51,983 nucleotides of DNA from Burkholderia sp. Leaf177 (lineage in GTDB: Bacteria; Pseudomonadota; Gammaproteobacteria; Burkholderiales; Burkholderiaceae). The stretch's first letter is position 1. Each line of letters begins with the position of its first letter. A model generated the notes under the pieces. It saw only the letters and a list, made by a program, of their open reading frames with translations, had not been told where the DNA came from and did no database searches. Position numbers and translations under genes: made by a program. Where the stretch lies: positions 361,192-413,174 of the forward strand of contig NZ_LMPF01000022.1 of assembly GCF_001424345.1 (NCBI RefSeq). Reading direction: 5' to 3'. Positions 27,113-35,724 of this stretch are shown here, piece after piece.

Positions 27113-28102
27113 TTACACCACGACTTCCTCACGCAACGGATTGCTGCGACGTCCCAGAAACCCGGCGAATCCGGACACAAGCGCACCCAGAAGCAATATC
27201 ACGACGCCGGCCCACGCGGCATGACTCACGCCGCTTGCGGCCGCCTCACCGGCTTGACGCGCCTTCTGCTCGGCCTGGATCTTCAGGCTTCGATATTTCT
27301 CGAGCGCCTGGTTATACGTCTGCTCGTAGTTATCCGCGATGGTCTGCGCCTCAGGCCGACTTTTCCCGGTGCGTGCCATGATGACGTTCACAAGCGCTTC
27401 CTTGTCCGCCGCGTTGAGCGCGGGGTACGCCTTCTGTTTCAACCTATCGAAAAAGCTGCTGAGATCATTGGCGGAGTCCTGCGGCGCCGCGGCAGCGTTT
27501 GCAGCCGCAGCAGTCCCTTCGCTCGCTGCGCCCTGAGCAGACGCCTTGAGATTTGACGGGTCGAGCGCCGGCTTGCCGGTCTGGCGCAGCAGCGACTCGA
27601 GTTGCCCCTGGACGTCGGTCATGTCTATGTCGATGCCATTATCCTTAAGCGCCGTTTTCACGCCGGATGCAATGCCCGGAGCAGCTGCTGCTACGCCCTG
27701 ACCTGCCACCGATAGTCCCGCTCGAGCCATCCCGGATGCGGTCCCGAGCGCGCCCCCCGCCAGGCTTGAAAGCATGTAGAGCGTGACCAGCGTGGTCATC
27801 GACCAGCACAGGACGCCGTGAAGCGCGCCGCGCCGTGGCGCAGACCGTCCCGCGAAAAAACCGCCGATCGCAAGCGACACGAGGGTGGATACGCCGACCC
27901 AGATCCCCGCGCCAGTGCCGAATCCGGCAAACGGATTGCGCTCGCCCATCGGGTCTAGCGCGCTTGCACCGATCGCTGTGCCCAATACGCCAAGGAACAG
28001 ATAAGTCATCATGGCCAGCAACAAGCCGACGAACACAGCACCCCACGATACGCGCAATGCGTTCATTGGCGATGTGTCGAGAGAAGCATTGATTAGATTC
28101 AT
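27113..28102 (-). CDS. Four-helix membrane protein, function unknown
   Basis: 329 residues. Three N-terminal membrane helices (about 17-44, 64-88, 97-118) and a C-terminal one (about 295-318) flank a long soluble part rich in Ala, Gln and Lys that is predicted helical (ARTGKSRPEAQTIADNYEQT). Glycine-rich helices (VGLLLAMMTYLFLGVLGTAIG) resemble a class of Burkholderia stress-associated membrane proteins. AAGGTG precedes the ATG. It is followed by the PAS-LuxR gene (start 137 bases downstream) and preceded by two CsbD-type genes, which suggests a general-stress role. No domain name can be given with confidence. Confidence 0.65.
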   Translation of the reverse strand: MNLINASLDTSPMNALRVSWGAVFVGLLLAMMTYLFLGVLGTAIGASALDPMGERNPFAGFGTGAGIWVGVSTLVSLAIGGFFAGRSAPRRGALHGVLCWSMTTLVTLYMLSSLAGGALGTASGMARAGLSVAGQGVAAAAPGIASGVKTALKDNGIDIDMTDVQGQLESLLRQTGKPALDPSNLKASAQGAASEGTAAAANAAAAPQDSANDLSSFFDRLKQKAYPALNAADKEALVNVIMARTGKSRPEAQTIADNYEQTYNQALEKYRSLKIQAEQKARQAGEAAASGVSHAAWAGVVILLLGALVSGFAGFLGRRSNPLREEVVV

Positions 28103-28173
28103 GGATCACCTTCTTTTAGCAGATCAGGGAGCACCCAAGTCGGGGTCCCATTTCGACGTCTCTGTCGGGCGGA

Positions 28174-28422
28174 CTAGCGCCCTGCCCACAGGACACCTGC
28201 GATAAAACTTACGGCTGCGACCAGCGCCAGCGACGCAACAGGATTGCTCTTGGTCGCACCACGCACGGTGTCGAGCGCTTCGCCGTAGGTCTGCTGGGCT
28301 ATGCCGGCAGCTTGACGAGCATGACCTTCGAACTGCGTGCCGTTATCGCCGGTAGCGCTGCCGAGCGTGGCCTGCGCCTTGCCAACGGCTTCTTTGACCG
28401 ATCCTTGTGTTTTCTCAAACAT
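28174..28422 (-). CDS. CsbD-like small protein with a C-terminal membrane helix
   Basis: 82 residues. The first half follows the CsbD pattern (MFEKTQGSVKEAVGKAQATL), and the C-terminus is a membrane helix (ASLALVAAVSFIAGVLWAG), as in ElaB/YqjD-type ribosome-associated tail-anchored proteins. The hybrid would tether a stress-type helical protein to the inner membrane. AAAGG precedes the ATG. Confidence 0.72.
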   Translation of the reverse strand: MFEKTQGSVKEAVGKAQATLGSATGDNGTQFEGHARQAAGIAQQTYGEALDTVRGATKSNPVASLALVAAVSFIAGVLWAGR

Positions 28423-28510
28423 ACAATACCTTTTTAATGATTTAATTCGGATGACGAATCATCGATGGCTTTCGATGGTTGTCTTTTCAACAATAGTCAT
28501 GTGCCGGCGT

Positions 28511-28708
28511 TTAGTCTTTGCCGGTAAATTTATCGCCGATGTCCTTCGCCTTCTCCTGTGCTTTGCCCACGCCTTCCTGCACTTTCCCCTCGGTCTTTTC
28601 AGCGGCTCCTTCGACTTCCAGTGACGTGTTGCCCGTCACCTTTCCCAGCGCTTCCTTCACCGAGCCCTTGACCTGCTTCAGCGTTCCATCGACCGTATTC
28701 TTGTTCAT
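28511..28708 (-). CDS. CsbD family stress-response protein
   Basis: 65 residues, highly charged: MNKNTVDGTLKQVKGSVKEA then LEVEGAAEKTEGKVQEGVGK. This is the CsbD family, small helical proteins induced by general stress with no known molecular activity. GGAG lies seven bases before the ATG. It is first of the run CsbD, CsbD-like, membrane protein, PAS-LuxR regulator. Confidence 0.88.
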   Translation of the reverse strand: MNKNTVDGTLKQVKGSVKEALGKVTGNTSLEVEGAAEKTEGKVQEGVGKAQEKAKDIGDKFTGKD

Positions 28709-29655
28709 TTCACTGCTCCGTAGGTATATTTAGGAGGTAGGTATCGACACGGGCGACATGGCACCGTGTAGACAAAAGTTTAGGGTTAGGGAGCAAGGAG
28801 GCGCCAGATACAAACGCGCTATATAAAGTAGTGCGTTTGCGTACCATCACGCACTTGGATTAGTAAGGTTCAGATAAGCCGTGGGCCATTTGGTAAAAAC
28901 GCCGGCAAGCGCGTCCGCTGCGGCGTTCACCCGCGGATTTCCAAGGCAAACGCACGAGGTTAGTCGAAAACATGGCGTTGGCGATTGATGTCTTGCGTGT
29001 TCGAGAAACGTGGACTGCGGGTGACACGCTGCGCGGGAAACGATAAGATGTCCTTCAAACTTCATCACAAGGGCCACGCCGCTCACCATAAGCACGGAAG
29101 TTCGCGCAGATGGTCAGCCCGTTGATCGCTCCAACACCGACCTTCTGGACCAGCGTCAGGCCTGCAAAAACAGCTACCGCGCCCACGATGCCGCCTAAAG
29201 GCGACCACCATTTCTTATAGCAAAAACACATGCGTGAGAATTACAACTCGCGTCGCGCAGCTGTCGGCATAAATGCCATCATCTATATGAGGCAAGCCAA
29301 GGTCGAAGAAGATCGCATCGTAAATCGGGCAGCTGTCAGCTCCAACGCGGGCCACCGTCGTAGGCAACATCAGCGTGATGTCCAAGGTTATCCACAAGCG
29401 CTCCTAAAGCCTCAGCAGACGGAGTCATCCTCGACAAATAAAACTCGCATAATTACGCCAACGTTTGGTCAAATCTGCATACCTTCAACTTCACCGAGCT
29501 GGGTCGAAGACTCAACTGGAATCCGGTAGCTTGGTGCATGGTTAGATGCCTGAAAACGCTCAGACGCGAAACTTCAAGGCATGGCGAGCATTCAGGCAAA
29601 TGCCGCTGAACTTATAACACGTGCAAACCGCTACACCAGCAACTTGATTAACTGA
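28709..29655. other. Gene-poor stretch with decayed fragments
   Basis: 947 bases without an intact gene. The left end should hold the CsbD promoter. Around 29095-29220 the minus strand encodes a short hydrophobic piece (KWWSPLGGIVGAVAVFAGLT) that looks like the end of a membrane protein. At 29235-29450 there is a response-regulator remnant (separate entry). The rest shows nothing recognisable. Confidence 0.4.
29235..29450 (-). pseudogene. Response-regulator receiver-domain remnant
   Basis: Across frames the minus strand reads MRVLFVEDD, then EALGALVDNLGHHADVAYDG, then YDAIFFDLGLPHID, which is the first two thirds of a CheY-type receiver: acidic DD pair and phospho-Asp in FFDLGLP. At least two frameshifts separate the pieces, the first within the opening dozen codons, and an internal stop is present. 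No output domain follows. It is inactive. Confidence 0.62.
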
Positions 29656-30438
29656 CTACAAATCAAGTGAGCCTACGTTTAACGTTGGAATAGCCATAAA
29701 TGCAGGTTTAGCAAAAAAGAACCCTTGCATGAGCGTGACACCGTACGCGGCAAAGAAATCGCGCTCGCCGCGTGTCTCAATGCCTTCGGCAATAACTTTG
29801 ATGCCTAAACCTTCGCACATGGCGAGCACGCCCCGGGCAATGATCTGCCTCGCCGCGTCCGTATCAATGTTACGTACCAATCCCATATCGAGCTTTATGA
29901 AGTCCGGTTGGAAGTCCGCTAGCAACGTAAGGCCTGAATAGCCGGCTCCGAAGTCATCAATGGCGGTCTGGAAACCGAACTCTTTGTATGCCTTGAATAT
30001 ATCTACCAGATGAGGTCGGCTAACGATGTTTTCGCCCTCGACTGTTTCGAAAATTATCCGCTCTATAGGAAAGCCATACTTTTCTGCAGCGGCGAATGTA
30101 CTTCGGATGCACGCTTCTGGCCGGTAGACCGCGTTCGGCATGAAATTAATTGAGAGCAGCGACTCCATTTGAATGCTAGCGGCCTGTCCGATCGCTGTTG
30201 TTCGACATCGCTGGTCGAACTGATACCGGTTGGTCTCACTGACCTGCGACAAGACCGATCCGGCGGATTCGCCGTTAAGGCCGCGAACAAGCGCCTCGCA
30301 TGCAAATATTGTCTTCGATGCCAAGTCAACGATCGGTTGAAACGCAAAAGCTAGTTCGATAGGATTTGGGATGTCCGAATGACAGCCAACACAACCCGAG
30401 TTTTGTATGGATTGGAAACCTTTCGTAACCACCGACAT
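29656..30438 (-). CDS. EAL-domain cyclic-di-GMP phosphodiesterase
   Basis: 260 residues, essentially a free-standing EAL domain that hydrolyses c-di-GMP. Signature residues: Glu in CEALVRG, Asn in SINFMPNAVY, Glu in FETVEGENI, the Asp pair in AIDDFGAGYSGL, Lys in FIKLDMGLV and Glu in VIAEGIETRGE, plus MQGFFFAKP. All metal and catalytic positions appear kept, so it is probably active. The N-terminus has CVGCH, a CxxCH pattern, without a signal peptide. GGAG lies nine bases before the ATG. It stands alone downstream of the HTH-GAF regulator. Confidence 0.9.
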   Translation of the reverse strand: MSVVTKGFQSIQNSGCVGCHSDIPNPIELAFAFQPIVDLASKTIFACEALVRGLNGESAGSVLSQVSETNRYQFDQRCRTTAIGQAASIQMESLLSINFMPNAVYRPEACIRSTFAAAEKYGFPIERIIFETVEGENIVSRPHLVDIFKAYKEFGFQTAIDDFGAGYSGLTLLADFQPDFIKLDMGLVRNIDTDAARQIIARGVLAMCEGLGIKVIAEGIETRGERDFFAAYGVTLMQGFFFAKPAFMAIPTLNVGSLDL

Positions 30439-30697
30439 AGCACAATGCTCCTTATCTATTCATTCTCTCGCGCTCCGACAAGCCGCGATAACACACCCTT
30501 AACGACGAGAATCCCGCCAAGCTTTAGGAAATTACTGGGTCGGCAATCCTTACTCTGAAGACGGTGTCATACTGCCTTCGCCTACGCTCCCGTGTTTAAA
30601 CGCAATCACTTGGGGTTCAAGCAGTTTTTGCCAATTTAGGCCCGCCATGCAGCATGCGTGATCGGATCATTTACGGCTTTTACAGCATTTGATGATT

Positions 30698-31855
30698 TCA
30701 CTTCGTGTCGCTCACTGCCTTAGCGGCGAGCTGGCGCTCCCGCATTCTTAAATTAATTCGATCGGATGTGAGTTCGGCCAGTGTTTTGAGCGTTGCCCGC
30801 TGCTCCTTACTGATCTGTCTTGGCTTGTTGTCGATTACGCAGAGCGATCCCAGCGCATAGCCTGCATAGTCCCTGATCGGCGCGCCCGCATAAAAACGAA
30901 TTTGGGGCGTTCCGGTGACCAGAGGATTGCCGCGAAAAAGATCGTCAGCCGCCGCATCTTCGACCACGAAAACGCCGTTTTTCACGATCGTATAGTTGCA
31001 AAATGCCCAGAGGCGCGGCGTCTGGCGTTCGGTCAGGCCGACCTGCGCTTTGAACCACTGCCGGTCATACGTTAGCAGACTCATCAGGCAGATCGGCGTT
31101 TGTAATACGTTTGCCGCTACCTGGACTATTTTGTCGAAGGCATGCTCCGAAGGAGTATCGACTAGGCCCGTCCGGTTCAGTGCCTTGAGCCGCTCGTTTT
31201 CGTCGGCAGGAACCGGATATCCGCGGATGCTCTCCGACAACGCAGGTATCTGTTTCGATGGATCGGGTTCGCTTTGCCCCAGGATTGCCTCGACGATCGC
31301 GCGCAATTCTTCGTTGCCCGACTGCGGCGACGCGACAGTTACCTGCTTGTCTGCAGCGAGTTGCGTCACGGCCTGCTCCGCCGTCATGTCGCCGAGTAGG
31401 AGCACGTGCATATGCCCGAGCAGCGGATCGCTAAAAAGATGCGTGAGCATTGCGAGCTGTTCGCGTTTCGTACCTCCCAGTTCAATCACTACGACCGACG
31501 GCATGGTGCGGCCAATGATGGTCAGAGAAGAAAGCGGATCGCCTTCATCAATCGCGATCACTTCACCGAGCCCCGATAGTGCTTCGCAAATTCGCGCACC
31601 GTTGGCCTTGCCCACCTGAACCATAACTACCGGTCTGCGCATTGGCTCCGACGGCCCCAGCCGTTCGCGCAGCGAGATCACCTCGCTTCTACGCACGCGC
31701 CGGTGTCCGCCGGGCGTCTTCCAAGACTCCAATGCGTATTGCTCGATCCAGGTTTGCGCGGTGCGCGTCGACACTCCCAGCAAGGCTGCAGCTTCTCGGG
31801 GGGTGATGATTGGATCGTCCATGATGCGGGAAAAAAGTGGAATGGGCATGGACAC
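30698..31855 (-). CDS. MerR/excisionase-type HTH, degenerate receiver and GAF domain protein
   Basis: 385 residues from GTG 31855; Met at codon 12 (31822) is an alternative, and neither has a clear ribosome site. Residues about 14-65 form an excisionase/MerR-type HTH (ITPREAAALLGVSTRTAQTW). Residues about 70-190 have a receiver-like fold in which the phospho-Asp strand reads SVVVIELGG, so Glu stands where Asp is expected. Residues about 215-370 form a GAF domain (MSLLTYDRQWFKAQVGL, FYAGAPIRDYAGYALGSLCV). The combination suggests a sensor-regulator whose middle domain is not phosphorylated. It is divergent from a chemoreceptor gene and upstream of an EAL gene, so motility or biofilm control is plausible. 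Confidence 0.75.
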   Translation of the reverse strand: MSMPIPLFSRIMDDPIITPREAAALLGVSTRTAQTWIEQYALESWKTPGGHRRVRRSEVISLRERLGPSEPMRRPVVMVQVGKANGARICEALSGLGEVIAIDEGDPLSSLTIIGRTMPSVVVIELGGTKREQLAMLTHLFSDPLLGHMHVLLLGDMTAEQAVTQLAADKQVTVASPQSGNEELRAIVEAILGQSEPDPSKQIPALSESIRGYPVPADENERLKALNRTGLVDTPSEHAFDKIVQVAANVLQTPICLMSLLTYDRQWFKAQVGLTERQTPRLWAFCNYTIVKNGVFVVEDAAADDLFRGNPLVTGTPQIRFYAGAPIRDYAGYALGSLCVIDNKPRQISKEQRATLKTLAELTSDRINLRMRERQLAAKAVSDTK

Positions 31856-31953
31856 ACGCTGGGAAAACGATTGCGCGGTCGTTTCTCCATTTTACCTGTT
31901 CCGGGAGGCTCAATCAGTAAAAATGCGAAATCTGGCAAATTCGGAAAAATTGT

Positions 31954-31980
31954 TAAAGTATCCCGCCCATCCATCGTTAA
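31954..31980 (+). promoter_or_regulatory. Possible sigma-28 (FliA) promoter for the chemoreceptor gene
   Basis: TAAAGTAT, 11 bases, ATCGTTAA compares with the flagellar sigma consensus TAAAGTTT-N11-GCCGATAA (7/8 and 5/8). It lies about 85 bases upstream of the chemoreceptor ATG at 32066, on the right strand. Chemoreceptors are common FliA targets, but the second half is a modest match. Confidence 0.4.
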
Positions 31981-32065
31981 CCATCTATGAATGGTTCCGC
32001 GGACTCTCTTCCGCACTCGGAAAACGCGAGACTCCGCGGCCCCAAAATAACTAAAGAGGTGTTTG

Positions 32066-33655
32066 ATGAGATGGAAATCCTGGACAGTTCGCGGTCGGCT
32101 TGCAGCTTCTTATGGCATGCTGATGATCCTTCTCGTCGTAGTCGCGGGACTCGCGCTTATTGAGCTCAGCGAGGCAAACCACCGACTGAAAACATATATC
32201 GACGGCGTGAGCGAGCGCGCAGATCTCGCCATGCGAGTGCGAACCGCCGTGGACCGGCGCGCGATCGCGGCGCGCAATCTCGTGATCGTCGTTTCAGCCG
32301 ATGACATGGCGGCCGAGAATGCAGCGGTCCTCGCCGCCCATGAAGATGTCTGGTCGAACCTGACAAAACTCAATAACTCCGTCGCCAGATCCGATGACCC
32401 CGACGCTAAAACATTGATCGACGCAATTGCATCGGTCGAGCGTGAGTACGGGCCGGTTGCACTGGACATTGTGAAAGACGCGCTCGAAGGCCGCCAGAAT
32501 CAGGCGCGCGTAAAGATCACGTCAAATTGCCGCCCACTTCTCGCTGCACTTGTGAAATCGACCGATGATTTCGCGCTCTACACGCGAGAGCAAGCGGGCA
32601 AGCTAAAAATGCAGTCCGACGGCGCGTATGCAACGCAGCGCGCGATTCTTGTTGGGCTTTGCGCCCTGGCTCTGGCGCTGGCGCTCGCAGCCGGTGTGCT
32701 CATCACACGCAGCCTCACCCGCGCGCTCGGCGCCGAGCCGGACATGTTGCGCGCCGAGGCCGAACGGGTGGCCCGCGGCGAACTTACGCTCTCCCACGCG
32801 TCGCACAACGCGCCGCAGGGCAGCGTGATGGCGTCAATGGAGAACATGCGCGCGAGCCTAATTCGGCTGATCGGCGAAGTGCGCGGAGCGGCGCAGAATA
32901 TCGCGAATGGTTCGACAGAAATTGCTGCGGGCAACATCGACTTGTCCTCGCGTACAGAACAACAGGCCGCGTCCTTGCAGCAAACCGCCTCAAGCATGGA
33001 CGAACTGACCTCGACCGTGCGCAGCAATGCAGAGAACGCCGTGCTTGCCAGCACGCTTGCGTCGGACGCATCGAACGTCGCGACGCGGGGCAATGAGGTT
33101 GTCGGCCGTCTCGTGAACAGCATGTCGGCGATCAGCGACAATTCAGGCCGGATTGCGGAGATTACCGGCATTATCGAAGGCATCTCGTTCCAGACGAATA
33201 TCCTGGCGCTCAACGCTGCCGTGGAAGCCGCACGCGCGGGCGAACAGGGTCGGGGGTTTGCGGTCGTTGCGTCCGAAGTGCGTAGTCTCGCCCAACGTTC
33301 ATCTAATGCGGCCAAGGAAATCAAGGGGCTGATCTCAACGTCGGTTGACACCGTCCGTCAAGGCTCGCAATTTGCAGACGAAGCAGGCGTCACCATTTCA
33401 GAGGTCACGGCGGCCGTCTCGCGCGTAACCACCATCCTTGGCGAAATCTCATCTGCCTCGGGCGACCAGAGCCGTGGCATCGAGCAGGTCAACCTCGCAA
33501 TCACTCAAATGGACCAGGTAACGCAACAGAATGCTGCGCTCGTGGAGGAAGCCGCGGCCGCTTCGCAATCTCTTGAAACACAGGGCAAACGGCTTATCGA
33601 AAGTGTGTCGCAGTTCCGGTTTGCTGTCGTGCCCGGCGAACACATGGTACTTTAA
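32066..33655 (+). CDS. Methyl-accepting chemotaxis protein with a four-helix-bundle sensor
   Basis: 529 residues from ATG 32066 with AGAGG upstream. Membrane helices lie at about residues 12-34 and 190-212; between them a periplasmic helical bundle (AVDRRAIAARNLVIVVSADD) fits the 4HB_MCP sensor class. A HAMP segment (LGAEPDMLRAEAERVARGEL) and a full signalling domain with tip SFQTNILALNAAVEAARAGE follow. Methylation-type stretches (SSRTEQQAASLQQTASSM) are present, with no CheR-docking pentapeptide at the C-terminus. Ligand unknown. It is divergent from the HTH-GAF regulator. The Tn7-like element lies just downstream. Confidence 0.92.
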   Translation: MRWKSWTVRGRLAASYGMLMILLVVVAGLALIELSEANHRLKTYIDGVSERADLAMRVRTAVDRRAIAARNLVIVVSADDMAAENAAVLAAHEDVWSNLTKLNNSVARSDDPDAKTLIDAIASVEREYGPVALDIVKDALEGRQNQARVKITSNCRPLLAALVKSTDDFALYTREQAGKLKMQSDGAYATQRAILVGLCALALALALAAGVLITRSLTRALGAEPDMLRAEAERVARGELTLSHASHNAPQGSVMASMENMRASLIRLIGEVRGAAQNIANGSTEIAAGNIDLSSRTEQQAASLQQTASSMDELTSTVRSNAENAVLASTLASDASNVATRGNEVVGRLVNSMSAISDNSGRIAEITGIIEGISFQTNILALNAAVEAARAGEQGRGFAVVASEVRSLAQRSSNAAKEIKGLISTSVDTVRQGSQFADEAGVTISEVTAAVSRVTTILGEISSASGDQSRGIEQVNLAITQMDQVTQQNAALVEEAAAASQSLETQGKRLIESVSQFRFAVVPGEHMVL

Positions 33656-33944
33656 GACCCGATGATCGAGTCGTCGGAACTTAAGCGTACAGCGTCCGGC
33701 TACATGCATTTTATTCGGCCGGCCCCCCTGACACGTCTGCGGGGCGCCCTATGACCGTGTGGCCCACATTTTGGCAAGAATCTTTGGCGCGCCAACAGCG
33801 TTGGTACCCCAATCGAACACGACCGGTGTTGTTTAAGGTGCGAGTCGAGCCCGACTGAACCGGAACCCCGCAAGTGCCCAGCCCTGCGCGCATGCAATCG
33901 AAAGGACTGCTCCGCTGTTGGTGAACGAGGCCACCAAAGACGAA
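33656..33944. other. Gene-less stretch between the chemoreceptor and the Tn7-like element
   Basis: No gene was recognised. It ends near the left end of the transposon, whose exact first base could not be fixed. Confidence 0.3.
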
Positions 33945-33946
33945 TA

Positions 33947-33991
33947 CCGACTTAATTCTGTCACCGTTGCGCGTATAAAACTGTCAACTCG
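33947..33991 (-). repeat. Left-end TnsB-type binding repeats (two copies)
   Basis: On the minus strand, copy one (33947-33966) reads GGTGACAGAATTAAGTCGG and copy two (33971-33991) reads CGAGTTGACAGTTTTATACG. Both match the right-end repeats and point outward. The nine bases AATTCTGTC (33954-33962) recur at the right end (38449-38457). Confidence 0.6.
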
Positions 33992-34070
33992 TGTTTTTGG
34001 GTTGAACGCCGGTTTTGCGCATCGGGTTAACACTGAAGCGCGAACGAACGAAAACGCTTGAACGGCCCCG

Positions 34071-34712
34071 TCATTCGACGCCTCTAGCAATGCTCCGGCG
34101 GATGATCGCTATGCGCACTTCCCTACGCAACGGCTTCGGATTCAAGATTGAGAACGGACCACCGTAGCGCGCTCTGCAAAAGTCGCAACGGAATGGTGCT
34201 TCTAGAATGCACGCATTGATTACATAGGGCGTTTCATGGCCACAACGGCGGCACTCTGTTTCCAAGGGAAGCTTATGGACCGGACAAATGCTCTCGCTCG
34301 GCCGCTGAAACAGCACGCTGTGATAGCCAAGGCTTGAGCATGAACGGCAGTACCTGAAATGCTCGCAGCACTGTCGATGCTCAGAGCCCGCCAGAAGCGA
34401 ACGTCGCAAGAGTCGCACCGAAACACCCAACGTACTCGACAGTTTCCGGATATCGACGAATGCGAGATTTGGAGGCACCCCCTCGTAGGGATCAAGCTTC
34501 GCATTCACCTAATTGGCCACAAGATGGCCCGGCAATCGGTTGGCGAGGACGAACTTCCACAATATCGACACGATGGATTCGCGCGGCCAGATCCACCTCG
34601 GATCAAACACGTAGCCGAGAGCAGGAGCGAGCAGTTCCTCGTCTAGGGACAGTATTGGAAACCGCGACCATGCCCGCTCATCAGGCAGTCGCGAGCATGT
34701 TGCCGGTGGCAT
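34071..34712 (-). pseudogene. tniQ: TniQ/TnsD-family target protein with an in-frame stop
   Basis: The frame runs from ATG 34712 (MPPATCSRLPDERAWSRFP) through RWIWPRESIVSILWKFVLAN, meets TAG at 34509-34511, and continues in the same frame with NAKLDPYEGVPPNLAFVDI to a stop at 34071. The second half has zinc-finger pairs (FRYCRSC, ICPVH, CRRCGH, FRCDFCRA) typical of TniQ, which links the AAA protein and transposase to a target. Total length would be about 213 codons, short for the family. The ATG lies inside a 41-base tandem duplication. Probably non-functional unless the amber codon is read through. Confidence 0.7.
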
Positions 34713-34757
34713 GGCGGGTCATCAGGCAGTCGCGAGCACGTTGCCGGTAGCATGGCG
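34678..34757. repeat. 41-base tandem duplication at the tnsC/tniQ junction
   Basis: Two 39-base copies (34678-34716 and 34719-34757) with a period of 41 bases and only two differences (t/c and g/a). Each carries the TnsC tail codons and a TniQ-type ATG. Since 41 is not a multiple of three, only the copy nearer tniQ gives the correct TniQ frame. Confidence 0.85.
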
Positions 34758-35699
34758 ACTCTGCACGTAACCACAGTGGCGCACGGCGTGAGCCCACATC
34801 GCCGAACCCGGACGGTAGTGAGGATCGTCGCGAAGCTCGCTTTCTTTAAGACCGATTTCTACCGCTCGAACGAAGGATTCCATCGGAATCTCTAAACGAC
34901 CCGGAAGACACGCTTTGTTATGCGCTTCCTCGAAGGCATTCCATAAAACATGAGCGTCGTCCATCAGGCGATATCCAGCGTCGAACGCTTGTGGAATGTA
35001 GAAACGCGTGAACGTCCAATCGTTGCCTTAAGGATACGTTGTCTCGTCATAACCTAGCAGGCACGTTGCGACGTCGTCGGCGTTCCTGACCCCGTAAAAC
35101 GCCATTTCCTCGACCATGAGGCGCGCGACAATTTGCGTCTTGTTGGCGATTTGAAGCCCTGTCTTCTGCGCGAGCAACTCTTGCTGACCCACCAGGAACG
35201 TGAAGAGCTTGATTTGTTGCCGGTCAAGTGCGTCGTGGACGTCGCGAAGCCACTCATATTCATTCTCGTTCAGGCGCTGCGCCTCGTCGCAAAAGAGCAC
35301 TACAACGCCGCTACCGGCTCGTGCAGCGGCTTCGCGGATCTTGGCGGTCAGTCGCATGCGTTTCGACGGGTTCCCGCCCGTGTCCGGCTGTGGATAACCC
35401 ACCGCCGAAAGGAGGTTGGAAAAGAAGGGGCCTTCCGCGTGGCGCGGCTTGTGTTCACATTGCGCGTGGTACGTCGTCACCTTCGGATAGTTTCGGGCGA
35501 ACAACAGGCGTACATACTCGATCGCTCGCGTCTTGCCGATCCGAGACGGGCCGTAGATGAGAGCGCCCGTGATTCGATAGCGAAGGCAACGAGCGACGAG
35601 GTCGTAGAGTTCCTGGATGGCGGGCGTTGCAATACGATAGTTACCGGTGGCCAGTGGGTGAATCGAGGGGTCGATTGACCGTGGAATTTCGATAGACAT
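34722..35699 (-). pseudogene. tnsC: TnsC/TniB-type AAA+ ATPase with an in-frame stop
   Basis: From ATG 35699 (AAGGGGG upstream) the frame shows Walker A GPSRIGKTRAIEY and Walker B VVLFCDEAQRLNENEYEW, plus the sensor-type segment TFLVGQQELLAQKTGL. A TAA at 35025-35027 follows DETTYP, and the same frame continues as GNDWTFTRFYIPQAFDAGYR to a stop at 34722. The continuing part matches the C-terminal region of these transposon regulators, so a single nonsense change is the simplest reading. TnsC-type ATPases select the target and activate the transposase. The truncated 223-residue product would lack the C-terminal part. Confidence 0.75.
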
Positions 35700-35724
35700 T
35701 GCACACCCCCTTCACTATCTCGTC

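Noticed and set aside
33833..34090. 85-codon minus-strand ORF after tniQ
   Set aside because: It covers the left-end repeats of the transposon and shows no protein-family pattern.
34071..35699. Stop-codon recoding shared by the transposon genes
   Set aside because: The interrupting codons differ (TAA, TAG, and TGA in the ISNCY-type element), and long neighbouring genes end normally at all three, so point decay is simpler.
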